From an uncultured Clostridia bacterium (GTDB taxonomy: Bacteria; Bacillota; Clostridia; TANB77; CAG-465), in the NCBI GenBank assembly GCA_948562205.1, contig CAOYAN010000014.1:1-46252 (forward strand): a stretch of 46,252 nucleotides of DNA. Reading direction: 5' to 3'. The stretch's first letter is position 1; each line of letters opens with the position of its first letter. Both the position numbers and the translations under genes were made by a program. Positions 7,719-15,947 of this stretch are shown here, piece by piece. A model generated the notes under the pieces. That model did no database searches and was not told the DNA's origin. It saw nothing but the letters and a program-made list of their open reading frames with translations.

Positions 7719-8639
7719 TTAATCTATTAGCTTTTTCATATCTTCTGGAATAGGACATTTTATAGTTATTCTTTCTTCAGTTATTGGATGAGTAAATGAT
7801 ATTTTAGCACAATGTAGAGCTTGTCTTTTTATATATTTTAAATTATTATCTACATTATGTTCTATGCCATATAGCTCATCGCCAAGCAGTACATGTCCAA
7901 TATATGACATATGTACTCTTATTTGATGAGTTCTACCAGTATGTAATAGTATTTCGAGTATTGTATAATTTTTTTCAAAGTTTCTATTTAATACATTATA
8001 TTCAGTTTTAGCAAAGTCTCCATTTTCATTTACTTCTCGTATAATAATTGTTCCATCTTTTCTTGATATATTCTTTTCAATAATATCATGATCTTTTTCT
8101 ACAATTCCATTTACAATACATAAATATTTTTTCTTAAAATTTATAAAATCCTTTCTCTTGGTAAATAGTTCTTGTATATATTCATGTTTTGCAAATATAC
8201 ATATACCAGTAGTATTTTTATCTAGTCTTGTTAATATATGAATATAATATATATTTTGTTTTTCTAAATAGTTAGCTACTATATTAGATAGGGTATTATT
8301 GTAATTATCACAAGATGGATGGATTGGCATATTTGCAGGTTTATTAATAATTAATAAATATTCATCTTCATATAATATATCTAGTTTTTTATCTACTTTT
8401 TCAAATTTGTCTATAAATCTTTTTTTGTTTTCACTTTTTTCCAATATGTCAAAGTCAATTAATATGTTATCATTTTCTTTTACAATAAAGTTTACAAATT
8501 CTGTCTTATTATTTACAAATATTGAATGTGAAAGTTTTAATTTTATAAGTAATTTAGATGATACATATAATCTATTCTTAAGTATATATTTTAAATCTTT
8601 ATTACTATCTTTTTTTTCAACTCTATACGTTATTTTCAA
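7719..8639 (-). CDS. RluA-family pseudouridine synthase with S4-like N-terminus
   Basis: A 306-residue protein. Residues 1-65 look like an S4 RNA-binding domain (LKYILKNRLYVSSKLLIKLK, then the VNNK turn). The catalytic domain follows, with HILTRLDKNTTGICIFAK giving Asp140 and HTGRTHQIRVHMSYIGHVLLGD near the end. This is the RluD/YlyB-like long form, acting on large-subunit rRNA. The start is TTG 8639, since GGTGA lies 6 nt before it and no better ATG exists. It is transcribed alone, opposite to its neighbours. Confidence 0.9.
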   Translation of the reverse strand: MKITYRVEKKDSNKDLKYILKNRLYVSSKLLIKLKLSHSIFVNNKTEFVNFIVKENDNILIDFDILEKSENKKRFIDKFEKVDKKLDILYEDEYLLIINKPANMPIHPSCDNYNNTLSNIVANYLEKQNIYYIHILTRLDKNTTGICIFAKHEYIQELFTKRKDFINFKKKYLCIVNGIVEKDHDIIEKNISRKDGTIIIREVNENGDFAKTEYNVLNRNFEKNYTILEILLHTGRTHQIRVHMSYIGHVLLGDELYGIEHNVDNNLKYIKRQALHCAKISFTHPITEERITIKCPIPEDMKKLID

Positions 8640-8755
8640 TTAAATTCACCATATATATTATATCAATTTATATATAAAATGCAAATTTAAAAGTATTAAA
8701 ATTAAATATTAAGAATAATTGGTTATAAAATAAATGTGATAAATATAATACTTAA

Positions 8756-8798
8756 AAGATTACATAATATTGACTTTTGATTAAAAATTTAGTATAAT
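8756..8798 (+). promoter_or_regulatory. Shared-box promoter, copy 3
   Basis: AAGATTACATAATATTGACT, one T shorter than copy 1. The -35 is TTGACT (8770-8775), spacer 17 bp, -10 TATAAT (8793-8798). Confidence 0.75.
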
Positions 8799-8852
8799 GC
8801 TTACATATAATATAAATGATTTATCTTTAATTAAAAGAAAAGGAGAAAAACT

Positions 8853-9251
8853 ATGAAAGCAGTAAAATTAAATGATGAGCAGGCAGAAGTTGTAAGAGAA
8901 TTTACAGAGCATGCAAATGAGTTATCTGAAAAGTATAAAAAATTGGCAAAGGATTTAAGAGCAGTTGAATATTTGATAAAAGACAATATTACTTGGTTTG
9001 ATAATTTACGTTTACTTGCTTGGGAGCTCGAAGAAACAAAAAAGCTTAGAGTAAATGAGAAAAATATATTATATGATGGAGGAGATTATACTGATAAAGC
9101 TCACTTTATTGATGCCATTTTATATCGGTTATATGAGATTAGGGGACATTCAGCACTGATAGAACCATATGTAACAATTAATATAAAGGATGATATTCTG
9201 GAGCTTTGCTTTAAAATGCGTAATGCAGTTGAAGCTATTATTGCTGATTAA
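8853..9251 (+). CDS. Hypothetical soluble protein, 132 aa
   Basis: Family not recognised. It looks helical: an N-terminal coiled coil (QAEVVREFTEHANELSEKYK onward), a central WFDNLRLLAWELEETKK segment and a C-terminal helix. There is no membrane segment or signal peptide. AAAGGAG precedes ATG 8853. It is driven by a shared-box promoter and followed by its own terminator, like the two membrane proteins upstream, so it may be co-regulated with them. Confidence 0.65.
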   Translation: MKAVKLNDEQAEVVREFTEHANELSEKYKKLAKDLRAVEYLIKDNITWFDNLRLLAWELEETKKLRVNEKNILYDGGDYTDKAHFIDAILYRLYEIRGHSALIEPYVTINIKDDILELCFKMRNAVEAIIAD

Positions 9252-9260
9252 TTATATAAC

Positions 9261-9292
9261 AAAAGTCATCTACAGATGTGGATGGCTTTTTT
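9261..9292 (+). terminator. Terminator after the 8853 gene
   Basis: AAAAGTCATC (9261-9270) pairs with GATGGCTTTT (9281-9290) with one G-U pair and a T tail. Confidence 0.8.
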
Positions 9293-9361
9293 AGCTTTTA
9301 TGAAAATTAGTATATAACTATTGAAATAGTTAGTATGTTTTTAAGTATATTTAACTTTAAA

Positions 9362-9405
9362 AAACAAATTATTTGTTTGAAAAATAATCTTTTCTGATGT
9401 ATAAT
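9362..9405 (+). promoter_or_regulatory. Promoter and inverted repeat before the CYTH-TrmN6/rsmI/rnhB operon
   Basis: TTGAAA (9377-9382), 17-bp spacer, TATAAT (9400-9405). A perfect 8-1-8 inverted repeat, AAACAAAT (9362-9369) and ATTTGTTT (9371-9378), overlaps the first bases of the -35 and could be a repressor or activator site. Confidence 0.55.
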
Positions 9406-9422
9406 ATGTAAGAGGAGAAATT

Positions 9423-10658
9423 ATGAATTTAGAAATAGAGAAGAAGTATTTAGTAAAAAAAATACCGAATTTAGATAATGTATCTAAGATTGAATATGAA
9501 AGGTATTTTATCTCTAATGATCCTAAAAATCAAATTAGAGTTCAAAGGAAAAGTGATACATATGAAATTGAGAAAAAAATAGAAATTGGAATAAATGAGT
9601 ATAAAAAAGAAAAGAAGAAAATATCAAAAGAGGAGTTTTTTAAATTAACTTCAAGTTGTAAGGATGTAATTAAAAGAGATAGTTATCTAATTTGTGAAAA
9701 TCCAACTATTACCATAAAAATATATCATGGAAAATATGAGGGATTAGTTAGAGCAGAAGTTGAGGCCTCATCTATTAAAGAGCTTGAAAGCTTTAAAATT
9801 CCTAATTTGTTTGGAAGAGAAATAACAAATAGTAATATTGGCATGGATGCAAAACTTATAAAATTAAGTAGAGATGAATTTTTAAAAGAACTTTTAAATG
9901 AAAATGAAAGAATAGATGATTTAGAGTTGGATAATTTAAGAATAGTGCAAAATAAAGAGTATTTTTGTTTTGGAATGGATAGTATATTACTTGCAAATTT
10001 TGTAGATTCAATAAATAGTAAAAATATTATAATTGATTTTTGTAGTGGAAGTGGAGTAATTCCTGTTGTAATATCTGCTAAGAAAAAATATAGAGGAATT
10101 GTTGCTGTTGAACTACAAGATGAAATGTATGAATTACTTAGTAAAAATATAATGATAAATGGATTAAGTGATAAAATATCTTCTATACAAAGTGATATAA
10201 AAGATATTAAATATATAAAAAATATTATACTTGAAAAATATGGTAGAGATAATGTTGATATAATTGTGTGTAATCCACCATATAAGAAAATAGGTACTGG
10301 AGTGCAAAATGAAAATAAAGTAAAATATATTGCAAGACATGAAGAGATGTGTACATTAGAAGATGTATTCTTATCTTCATCAAAATTACTTAAATCTAAG
10401 GGAAAACTATATCTTGTGCATAAGCCTGATAGGTTGGTAGATCTTTTAGAGATTGCAAGAAAGTATTTTTTAGAGCCAAAGAAAATAAGATTTGTACATC
10501 CAAAACTTAAAAGCAGGGCAAGTATTGTTTTAATAGAATATGTAAAAAATGGTGGAAGTGAACTTATTGTTGATAAACCACTTATAGAATACTTTGATGA
10601 TGGAAACTATACAGATGAAATTTATTCTATATATTCAAAGGAGGAGAAAAATGGATAG
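9423..10658 (+). CDS. CYTH domain fused to TrmN6-like tRNA adenine-N6 methyltransferase
   Basis: A 411-residue two-domain protein. Residues 1-155 are a CYTH (triphosphate tunnel) domain starting with the diagnostic ExExK (EIEKK at 4-8) and continuing with IRVQRKSDTYEIEKK. Residues 165-400 match YabB/TrmN6: ERIDDLELDNLRIVQ, the SAM loop DFCSGSGVIP (from Asp205) and the adenine-methylase motif NPPY (284-287). TrmN6 methylates A37 of tRNA1Val. No in-frame start lies at the domain junction, so the fusion is genuine. The location just before rsmI matches the yabB-rsmI order in other Firmicutes. Confidence 0.88.
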   Translation: MNLEIEKKYLVKKIPNLDNVSKIEYERYFISNDPKNQIRVQRKSDTYEIEKKIEIGINEYKKEKKKISKEEFFKLTSSCKDVIKRDSYLICENPTITIKIYHGKYEGLVRAEVEASSIKELESFKIPNLFGREITNSNIGMDAKLIKLSRDEFLKELLNENERIDDLELDNLRIVQNKEYFCFGMDSILLANFVDSINSKNIIIDFCSGSGVIPVVISAKKKYRGIVAVELQDEMYELLSKNIMINGLSDKISSIQSDIKDIKYIKNIILEKYGRDNVDIIVCNPPYKKIGTGVQNENKVKYIARHEEMCTLEDVFLSSSKLLKSKGKLYLVHKPDRLVDLLEIARKYFLEPKKIRFVHPKLKSRASIVLIEYVKNGGSELIVDKPLIEYFDDGNYTDEIYSIYSKEEKNG

Positions 10659-11496
10659 AGGAGTGTTATATATAGTAGGTACACCAATAGGAAACCTTAG
10701 TGATATTACAATTAGAGCACTAGATACATTAAATAGTGTTGATGTAATTCTTGCAGAAGATACAAGACAGACGCTAAAACTTTTAAATCATTTTAAAATA
10801 GAGAAAAAACTTATAAGTTATCATAGACATAATGAAAATGATAAAATAAACCAAGTTGTATCTATGTTAGATGATGGAAAAAATTTAGCATTAGTGTCTG
10901 ATGCAGGTATGCCTATAATATCTGATCCAGGGCAGAATTTAATTAAATACTTGATTAAAAATGAGTATGAAGTTGTTGTAATTCCAGGAGTTACGGCTTT
11001 AATTACTGGAATTGTTAAAAGTGGTCTTGATTCTACTAGATTTACTTTTGAGGGATTTTTGTCTATTAATAAAAAACAGAGAAATGAAAGATTAAAATCT
11101 CTTGTAAATGAGACACGTACGATGATATTTTATGAAGCACCTCATAAAATACTTGCTACATTAAAAGATATGTTAAATATACTTGGTAATAGAAATATAT
11201 GTATTGCAAGAGAGCTTACAAAAATACATGAGGAATATATCCATACAACTTTTAAAGAGGCAATAGAGAAAATAGAAAAAGATGGAATAAGGGGAGAAAT
11301 AGTACTTTTAATTGAAGGCGTAAATGAAGATGTTTTAAAAGAAAAAGAGCAAGATGAAATAAATAGTATAGATTCAAAGGAACTTGTTTTAAAATATATA
11401 AATGATGGTATATCTAAAAAAGAGGCTATTAAAATGGTAGCAAAGCAAAAAGGCGTAAATAAAAATGAGGTTTATCAAGAATGCATTGATATTTAA
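10651..11496 (+). CDS. rsmI: 16S rRNA (cytidine-2'-O)-methyltransferase RsmI
   Basis: A 281-residue tetrapyrrole-methylase-fold enzyme that 2'-O-methylates C1402 of 16S rRNA with SAM. The family segments are GTPIGNLSDITIRAL near the start, AEDTRQTLKLLNHF, SDAGMPIISDPG and FEGFLS. ATG 10651 follows AAGGAGGAG and overlaps the previous gene by 8 nt, so translation is coupled. A short C-terminal helical extension (SKELVLKYINDGISKKEAIK) is common in Firmicutes. Confidence 0.96.
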   Translation: MDRGVLYIVGTPIGNLSDITIRALDTLNSVDVILAEDTRQTLKLLNHFKIEKKLISYHRHNENDKINQVVSMLDDGKNLALVSDAGMPIISDPGQNLIKYLIKNEYEVVVIPGVTALITGIVKSGLDSTRFTFEGFLSINKKQRNERLKSLVNETRTMIFYEAPHKILATLKDMLNILGNRNICIARELTKIHEEYIHTTFKEAIEKIEKDGIRGEIVLLIEGVNEDVLKEKEQDEINSIDSKELVLKYINDGISKKEAIKMVAKQKGVNKNEVYQECIDI

Positions 11497-11509
11497 AGGA
11501 GGAAGATTA

Positions 11510-12136
11510 GTGAGAGAAAAAGAACTAGAAAGATTAAAAAATATGTTAGAAATTGAAGATAGTTTATATGCTAAGGGATATAATTTCGTATGTGGTATAG
11601 ATGAGGCAGGACGTGGACCTCTTTGTGGCCCAGTTGTTGCAGCTGCTGTTATTTTACCAAAAGATGAATGTATTGAGGGAGTAAATGATTCTAAAAAACT
11701 AAGCGAGAAAAAAAGAGAAAAATTATATGATGATATAATGGAAAAAGCTGTAGCTGTTGGTGTTGGTATAGGTGATGTTGAATTAATTGAGGAAGTAAAT
11801 ATATTAAATGCCACAAAGATTGCTATGAAAAGAGCACTTGAAAATTTAGAGATAAAACCTGACTATGTACTTATTGATGGAAATCAAATGATAGATATTA
11901 ATATTCCTGGACAAACTGTTATATCTGGAGATGCTAAATCTGAGTCAATTGCTGCTGCATCTATTATTGCTAAAGTAACAAGGGATAGAATGTTAATTGA
12001 GTGGGATAAAGATTATCCAGAATATGGTTTTGCAAAGCACAAAGGATATGGTACTAAGATGCATACAGAGGCAATAGCAAAATATGGGCTTACTCCAATT
12101 CATAGACCTAGTTTTTGTAAGAAATTTGTAAAGTAA
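11510..12136 (+). CDS. rnhB: Ribonuclease HII
   Basis: A 208-residue enzyme that removes ribonucleotides from DNA and RNA-DNA hybrids. The motif GIDEAGRGPLCGPVVAAAV gives Asp31 and Glu32; the third acidic site is in DYVLIDGNQ and the fourth in the segment after SIIAKVTRDR. The start is GTG 11510, placed 6 nt after AGGAGG, 13 nt beyond the rsmI stop. It is the last gene of the CYTH-TrmN6 operon. Confidence 0.96.
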   Translation: MREKELERLKNMLEIEDSLYAKGYNFVCGIDEAGRGPLCGPVVAAAVILPKDECIEGVNDSKKLSEKKREKLYDDIMEKAVAVGVGIGDVELIEEVNILNATKIAMKRALENLEIKPDYVLIDGNQMIDINIPGQTVISGDAKSESIAAASIIAKVTRDRMLIEWDKDYPEYGFAKHKGYGTKMHTEAIAKYGLTPIHRPSFCKKFVK

Positions 12137-12183
12137 AGATATATAAATATTATGAATTAAGTATAAAAAGTAAATAAGTACAA

Positions 12184-12227
12184 AAAATTACATAATATTC
12201 AACTTTTGTTTCGAAAAAAGATATAAT
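12184..12227 (+). promoter_or_regulatory. Shared-box promoter, copy 4
   Basis: AAAATTACATAATATTCAAC keeps the ATTACATAATATT core of the other three copies. The -35 is weaker (TTCAAC or TCAACT near 12198-12204), spacer about 17 bp, -10 TATAAT (12222-12227). Confidence 0.65.
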
Positions 12228-12291
12228 GTAAGTGTAGATTTTTAACAATAAAAAAATTTTTAAGAAGGGAAAGCCACTTAAGAGGTAAGGT

Positions 12292-12507
12292 ATGAAAATG
12301 AGGAAAGTTATGCTTGATGTTGAATTGATAACTAAAGATCGTGTGGTCTTCGCTTATTGCTGTGTTGGTCTCGAAACGCAGAGAAATCTGTATGTAAAGG
12401 TTGACAATAGTCAAGAAGTAGAAAAAACATATTTCAAGATTAGAAAGAATGATACTAAGGTATCAGATGTTGTATGTACCATCGACTTTGATGTTATCGA
12501 AAAGTAG
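12292..12507 (+). CDS. Possible small protein, 71 aa, unusual codon use
   Basis: Family not recognised. The peptide alternates hydrophobic and polar residues (VMLDVELITKDRVVFAYCC, then LYVKVDNS), consistent with beta strands. AAGAGGTAAGGT precedes ATG 12292; ATG 12298 is an alternative. Codons such as CGT, GTC, TTC, TGC, CTC, ACG and CAG are rare in the neighbouring genes, so the segment may be a transferred gene or an RNA gene with a chance ORF. The protein reading and the RNA reading are both open. Confidence 0.45.
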   Translation: MKMRKVMLDVELITKDRVVFAYCCVGLETQRNLYVKVDNSQEVEKTYFKIRKNDTKVSDVVCTIDFDVIEK

Positions 12508-12639
12508 AAGTCACTGCTTCCATAGGTCTTGAGGAGGAAAGAGTTCAGACTTTGGAAGATGAGCGATAATCAAAATGGTCTATGAGGTGATGGCATGGTA
12601 CCGCAAAGAGATTGAAAAAATAACAGCATAAAGATAATT

Positions 12640-12664
12640 GCCCCTGAAATTTAGGGGCTTTTAT
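12640..12664 (+). terminator. Terminator of the 12.2-12.66 kb transcript
   Basis: GCCCCT (12640-12645) pairs with AGGGGC (12653-12658) around gaaattt, followed by TTTTAT. Confidence 0.8.
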
Positions 12665-12733
12665 CGACCCTAAAAATGATATGTAGATGTTAATATTTAC
12701 ATATTTTTTCTTTTAACTTTTTTCTTGTTATTG

Positions 12734-12762
12734 TTGAAATTCTTTTTTTTAGATGATATAAT
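12734..12762 (+). promoter_or_regulatory. Promoter of exoA
   Basis: TTGAAA (12734-12739), 17-bp spacer, TATAAT (12757-12762), about 20 bp before the start codon. This gives exoA its own short leader, separate from the preceding RNA. Confidence 0.65.
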
Positions 12763-12783
12763 TTCGCTGAGGAGAAGATTAAT

Positions 12784-13539
12784 ATGAAACTAGTATCGTG
12801 GAATGTAAATGGGCTTAGAGCTTGTATAACAAAAGGATTTTGTGATTTTTTTAGTAGAATAGATGCTGATATTTTTTGTGTTCAAGAAACAAAAATGCAA
12901 GAGGAACAAGCATATAATATAAATTTTGAGGGATATTATAAATATATGAATAGTGCACAGAAAAAGGGATATTCTGGTACAGCAATATTTACTAAAGTAA
13001 AACCTATAAGCGTTTCATATGGGCTTGGAATAGAAGAACATGACATGGAGGGACGTGCAATTACTCTTGAATATGATAATTTTTTCTTAGTAAATTCATA
13101 TACTCCAAATTCTAAAAGAGAGCTTGAAAGACTTGAGTATAGAATGACTTGGGAAGATGAAATATTAAAATATCTTAAAAAATTAGAAGTTACAAAACCT
13201 GTTATATATTGTGGAGATTTAAATGTTGCACATGAAGAAATAGATATTAAAAATCCTAAAACTAATCATTTTAGTGCAGGTTTTACAGATGAAGAAAGAA
13301 ATAAAATGACAACACTTTTAGAAAATGGATTTATAGATACTTTTAGATATTTATATAAAGATAAAAAGGATGCATATTCATGGTGGTCATATATGAGAAA
13401 CTCAAGAGAGAAAAATATTGGATGGAGAATAGACTATTTTATAATATCAGATATATTAAAAAATGAGCTTAAAGAGGCATATATTTACTCTGATGTAATG
13501 GGAAGTGATCATTGTCCAATAGGTATAGATATTTTTTAA
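12784..13539 (+). CDS. exoA: Exodeoxyribonuclease III (AP endonuclease)
   Basis: A 251-residue member of the exonuclease III/APE1 family, cutting at abasic sites and degrading 3' ends in base-excision repair. The motifs are SWNVNGLRACITKGF, VQETKMQEEQ (catalytic Glu), NSYTPNS, YCGDLNVAH (Asp-x-Asn) and the terminal GSDHCPIGI with the catalytic His. GAGGAG precedes ATG 12784. Length is typical. Confidence 0.96.
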   Translation: MKLVSWNVNGLRACITKGFCDFFSRIDADIFCVQETKMQEEQAYNINFEGYYKYMNSAQKKGYSGTAIFTKVKPISVSYGLGIEEHDMEGRAITLEYDNFFLVNSYTPNSKRELERLEYRMTWEDEILKYLKKLEVTKPVIYCGDLNVAHEEIDIKNPKTNHFSAGFTDEERNKMTTLLENGFIDTFRYLYKDKKDAYSWWSYMRNSREKNIGWRIDYFIISDILKNELKEAYIYSDVMGSDHCPIGIDIF

Positions 13540-13595
13540 GTTATGTTGAGAAATAAAATAATATAGTATAAAATTATTTATAAAGAGGTGTTAAA

Positions 13596-14975
13596 ATGGA
13601 AGAATTTGAAGGTAAAATATTTGGAAAAGAAAAAAAAGAATTACAAGAAAATATGAAAGAAGCATTAAATCTTACTTCAAAAATGAAACAGGAATTTGAA
13701 GAGTCAAAAGATCTTATTCTTGCCAAAAGAAAAGATGATGTAGATAGAATGCTTATAGAATATTATGATAAAAAACAAGGCTCATATGATATACAAAAAA
13801 GTTTACAAGAAACTTTTGTAGAGGGTGCTATGGAAAAATTGCAACAACGTGAGGAAGAAAGGGCACTAGCTGACTTAAATTTACCAGATGATGTAGATGA
13901 AAATGTAAAAAAACAAGCATTAGAAAAAATCAAAAAAGATGGAAAAACTGAAGATTTAACAGAAGAAGAATTGCAGTCAGAATTATATAAAGCTATATAT
14001 GAAGATGTTTTTGAAAAATATAGCATACTTATGGATAAGATAAAAGATAAGCAAATAGAAGATGGATCACTTACAGTTGGTGATAAAGAGGGTACAGAAC
14101 TCATAATCTATGAAAGATACTTAGTTGGAGTTGAAATGGCAAATCACAAAATCGGTGGTGATCGTTTTTCAAATGATCCAAGAATATCAGAACTTAGAAA
14201 AAACTTTAAAGAAAGATTTGATCAAAAACAAAAACAAGTTGATGATGTAACACGTGAGTCAATAGATGAATTGAAGCATTTATATAATGAAAAAAACGAA
14301 ATAGCTGAACATATACAGTACTATACTATAAATTCGCATTTGGTATCTCCCGACAAGATGGATGCACTAAGAGAAAAGTACGTTACTTTATCTTATGAAA
14401 TTAGAGAACAAGAGCCTACTTTAGAAGAATACAGTAGACAAATAGATGAACTTGATAAAAATAGAGACTTTGCGAGAAGAGAAGGAATAGATGAAAATAG
14501 TAGTACTGATAAAGATGTAGCCTCAATGTCTGTAGATTCTGTTGGAGATAGTATGCTTACTAGATCTAGTGCAGATGAAATTAAAAGTAGTACTTTGGCA
14601 GATACTAAAGACAATATTGAAGATATAGAAAAGTTAGAAGAAAGTGAAGAGAGAAGCAAAGAATTTAAAAGAGAAGAGTTTATAAGAAGATACAATGAGG
14701 CAAAAGAAAAAGGTGATATTAGTGAAATGAATATGCTAATATTACAATATAGAAATGATTTAGATGTGGATAGAATTATAGAAGAAGAAAGAGAAATATC
14801 TGATATAGAAATCGAAGAAGAATATGAGTATAATGACTTTATTGGTGGACTAAATGCTATAAATAGTGATGATGAAATGATTGCACAAATGAATAAAAGA
14901 GCAGATGAAAAACTAGAAGAAAAAGAACAAGAACATGAAGATATTGGAATTTCAAGAACTATATGGAATGGATAA
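13596..14975 (+). CDS. Hypothetical acidic coiled-coil protein, 459 aa
   Basis: Family not recognised. Long charged helices dominate (MKEALNLTSKMKQEFEESKD, later QQREEERALADLNLPDD). A Ser/Asp-rich, probably disordered segment lies at about residues 300-340, and another Glu-rich helical stretch runs to the end. No membrane segment or catalytic motif is seen. Overall it is strongly acidic. AAAGAGGTG precedes ATG 13596. It lies 17 nt before the aldolase gene and may be co-transcribed with it. A scaffold or structural role is possible but unsupported. Confidence 0.65.
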   Translation: MEEFEGKIFGKEKKELQENMKEALNLTSKMKQEFEESKDLILAKRKDDVDRMLIEYYDKKQGSYDIQKSLQETFVEGAMEKLQQREEERALADLNLPDDVDENVKKQALEKIKKDGKTEDLTEEELQSELYKAIYEDVFEKYSILMDKIKDKQIEDGSLTVGDKEGTELIIYERYLVGVEMANHKIGGDRFSNDPRISELRKNFKERFDQKQKQVDDVTRESIDELKHLYNEKNEIAEHIQYYTINSHLVSPDKMDALREKYVTLSYEIREQEPTLEEYSRQIDELDKNRDFARREGIDENSSTDKDVASMSVDSVGDSMLTRSSADEIKSSTLADTKDNIEDIEKLEESEERSKEFKREEFIRRYNEAKEKGDISEMNMLILQYRNDLDVDRIIEEEREISDIEIEEEYEYNDFIGGLNAINSDDEMIAQMNKRADEKLEEKEQEHEDIGISRTIWNG

Positions 14976-14992
14976 AATTTGGAGGTAAAAAT

Positions 14993-15937
14993 ATGGGATT
15001 AGTAACAACAAAAGAGATGTTTGAGAGAGCATATAAAGGTGGTTATGCAATTGGTGCATTTAATGTAAATAATATGGAAATTATACAAGGTATAGTTGAG
15101 GCTGCAACAGAGACTAACTCTCCTGTTATACTACAAGTATCAGCAGGTGCTAGAAAGTATGCAAATCCAATTTATTTAAAAAAACTTGTAGAGGCTGCTA
15201 TAGAATGTAATAAAAAAGCTGGACATGATATACCAATGGTACTACATTTAGATCATGGCGCAGATTTTGAAATTTGTAAAGATTGTATTGATAGCGGTTT
15301 TACATCTGTTATGATAGATGGATCTAAATACGATTTTGAAGAAAACGTAGCTTTAACAAAAAAAGTAGTAGAATACGCTCATCCAAGAGGTGTAGTTGTA
15401 GAGGCAGAAATAGGTAAACTTGCAGGAGTTGAAGATGATGTTAATGTTTCATCAGATGATGCAATGTATACAGATCCTGCTGAAGCTGAGGAATTTGTAA
15501 AAAGAACAGGTTGTGATTCTTTAGCTATTGCAATTGGAACAAGTCATGGTGCGTATAAATTTAGGGGAGAGGCAAGACTTAGATATGATATATTAGAAGA
15601 AATATCTAAAAGACTACCTGGATTTCCTATTGTTTTACATGGTGCATCATCAGTTCCACAAGAATTTGTTAAAATGTGTAATGAATATGGTGGTAATATT
15701 CCTGGTGCTAAAGGTGTTCCAGAGGAAATGTTAAAGAAGGCTGCAGAAATGGCAGTATGTAAGATAAATATTGATAGTGATATAAGACTTGCTATGACTG
15801 CAAACATCCGTGAATGTTTTGAAAAAAATCCAGAAGTATTTGATCCTAGAACATATTTAGGACAGGCAAGAGTTGCAGTAAAAGATATGGTAAAACATAA
15901 AATTATAAATGTTTTAGGCTCAGAAAATAAAGCATAG
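14993..15937 (+). CDS. fba: Class II fructose-1,6-bisphosphate aldolase
   Basis: A 314-residue zinc-dependent aldolase that interconverts fructose-1,6-bisphosphate with dihydroxyacetone phosphate and glyceraldehyde-3-phosphate in glycolysis. Seen: GAFNVNNMEIIQGIVEAA, the metal site VLHLDHGADFE, EAEIGKLAGVED, GTSHGAYKF and the second metal segment VLHGASSVP, then KINIDSDIRLA. ATG 14993 follows TTGGAGG. This is the class IIB (Bacillus-type) form. Confidence 0.96.
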   Translation: MGLVTTKEMFERAYKGGYAIGAFNVNNMEIIQGIVEAATETNSPVILQVSAGARKYANPIYLKKLVEAAIECNKKAGHDIPMVLHLDHGADFEICKDCIDSGFTSVMIDGSKYDFEENVALTKKVVEYAHPRGVVVEAEIGKLAGVEDDVNVSSDDAMYTDPAEAEEFVKRTGCDSLAIAIGTSHGAYKFRGEARLRYDILEEISKRLPGFPIVLHGASSVPQEFVKMCNEYGGNIPGAKGVPEEMLKKAAEMAVCKINIDSDIRLAMTANIRECFEKNPEVFDPRTYLGQARVAVKDMVKHKIINVLGSENKA

Positions 15938-15947
15938 GGAGGAAGTT

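Larger units (their letters stand above)
12234..12664 (+). ncRNA. Isolated GC-richer transcript with structured 3' part (candidate RNA)
   Basis: Between its own promoter and a perfect terminator lies a transcript of about 430 nt that is visibly richer in G and C than anything around it. After the short ORF stops at 12507, the tail can fold. TCAC (12510-12513) plus CATAG (12520-12524) pair with CTATG (12580-12584) plus GTGA (12587-12590). They enclose a GTC-TGA/TCA-GAC hairpin that displays GGAGGAAAGAG. Further on is TGGTACCGC, which matches a T-box core, but no amino-acid gene follows. It does not match RNase P RNA, tmRNA or SRP RNA. Identity unknown. Confidence 0.35.

Noticed and set aside
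12585..12664. T-box riboswitch controlling exoA
   Set aside because: TGGTACCGC and a following GCCCCT/AGGGGC terminator look T-box-like. However, no convincing antiterminator pairing or stem I is seen, exoA is not an amino-acid gene, and exoA has its own promoter after the terminator.
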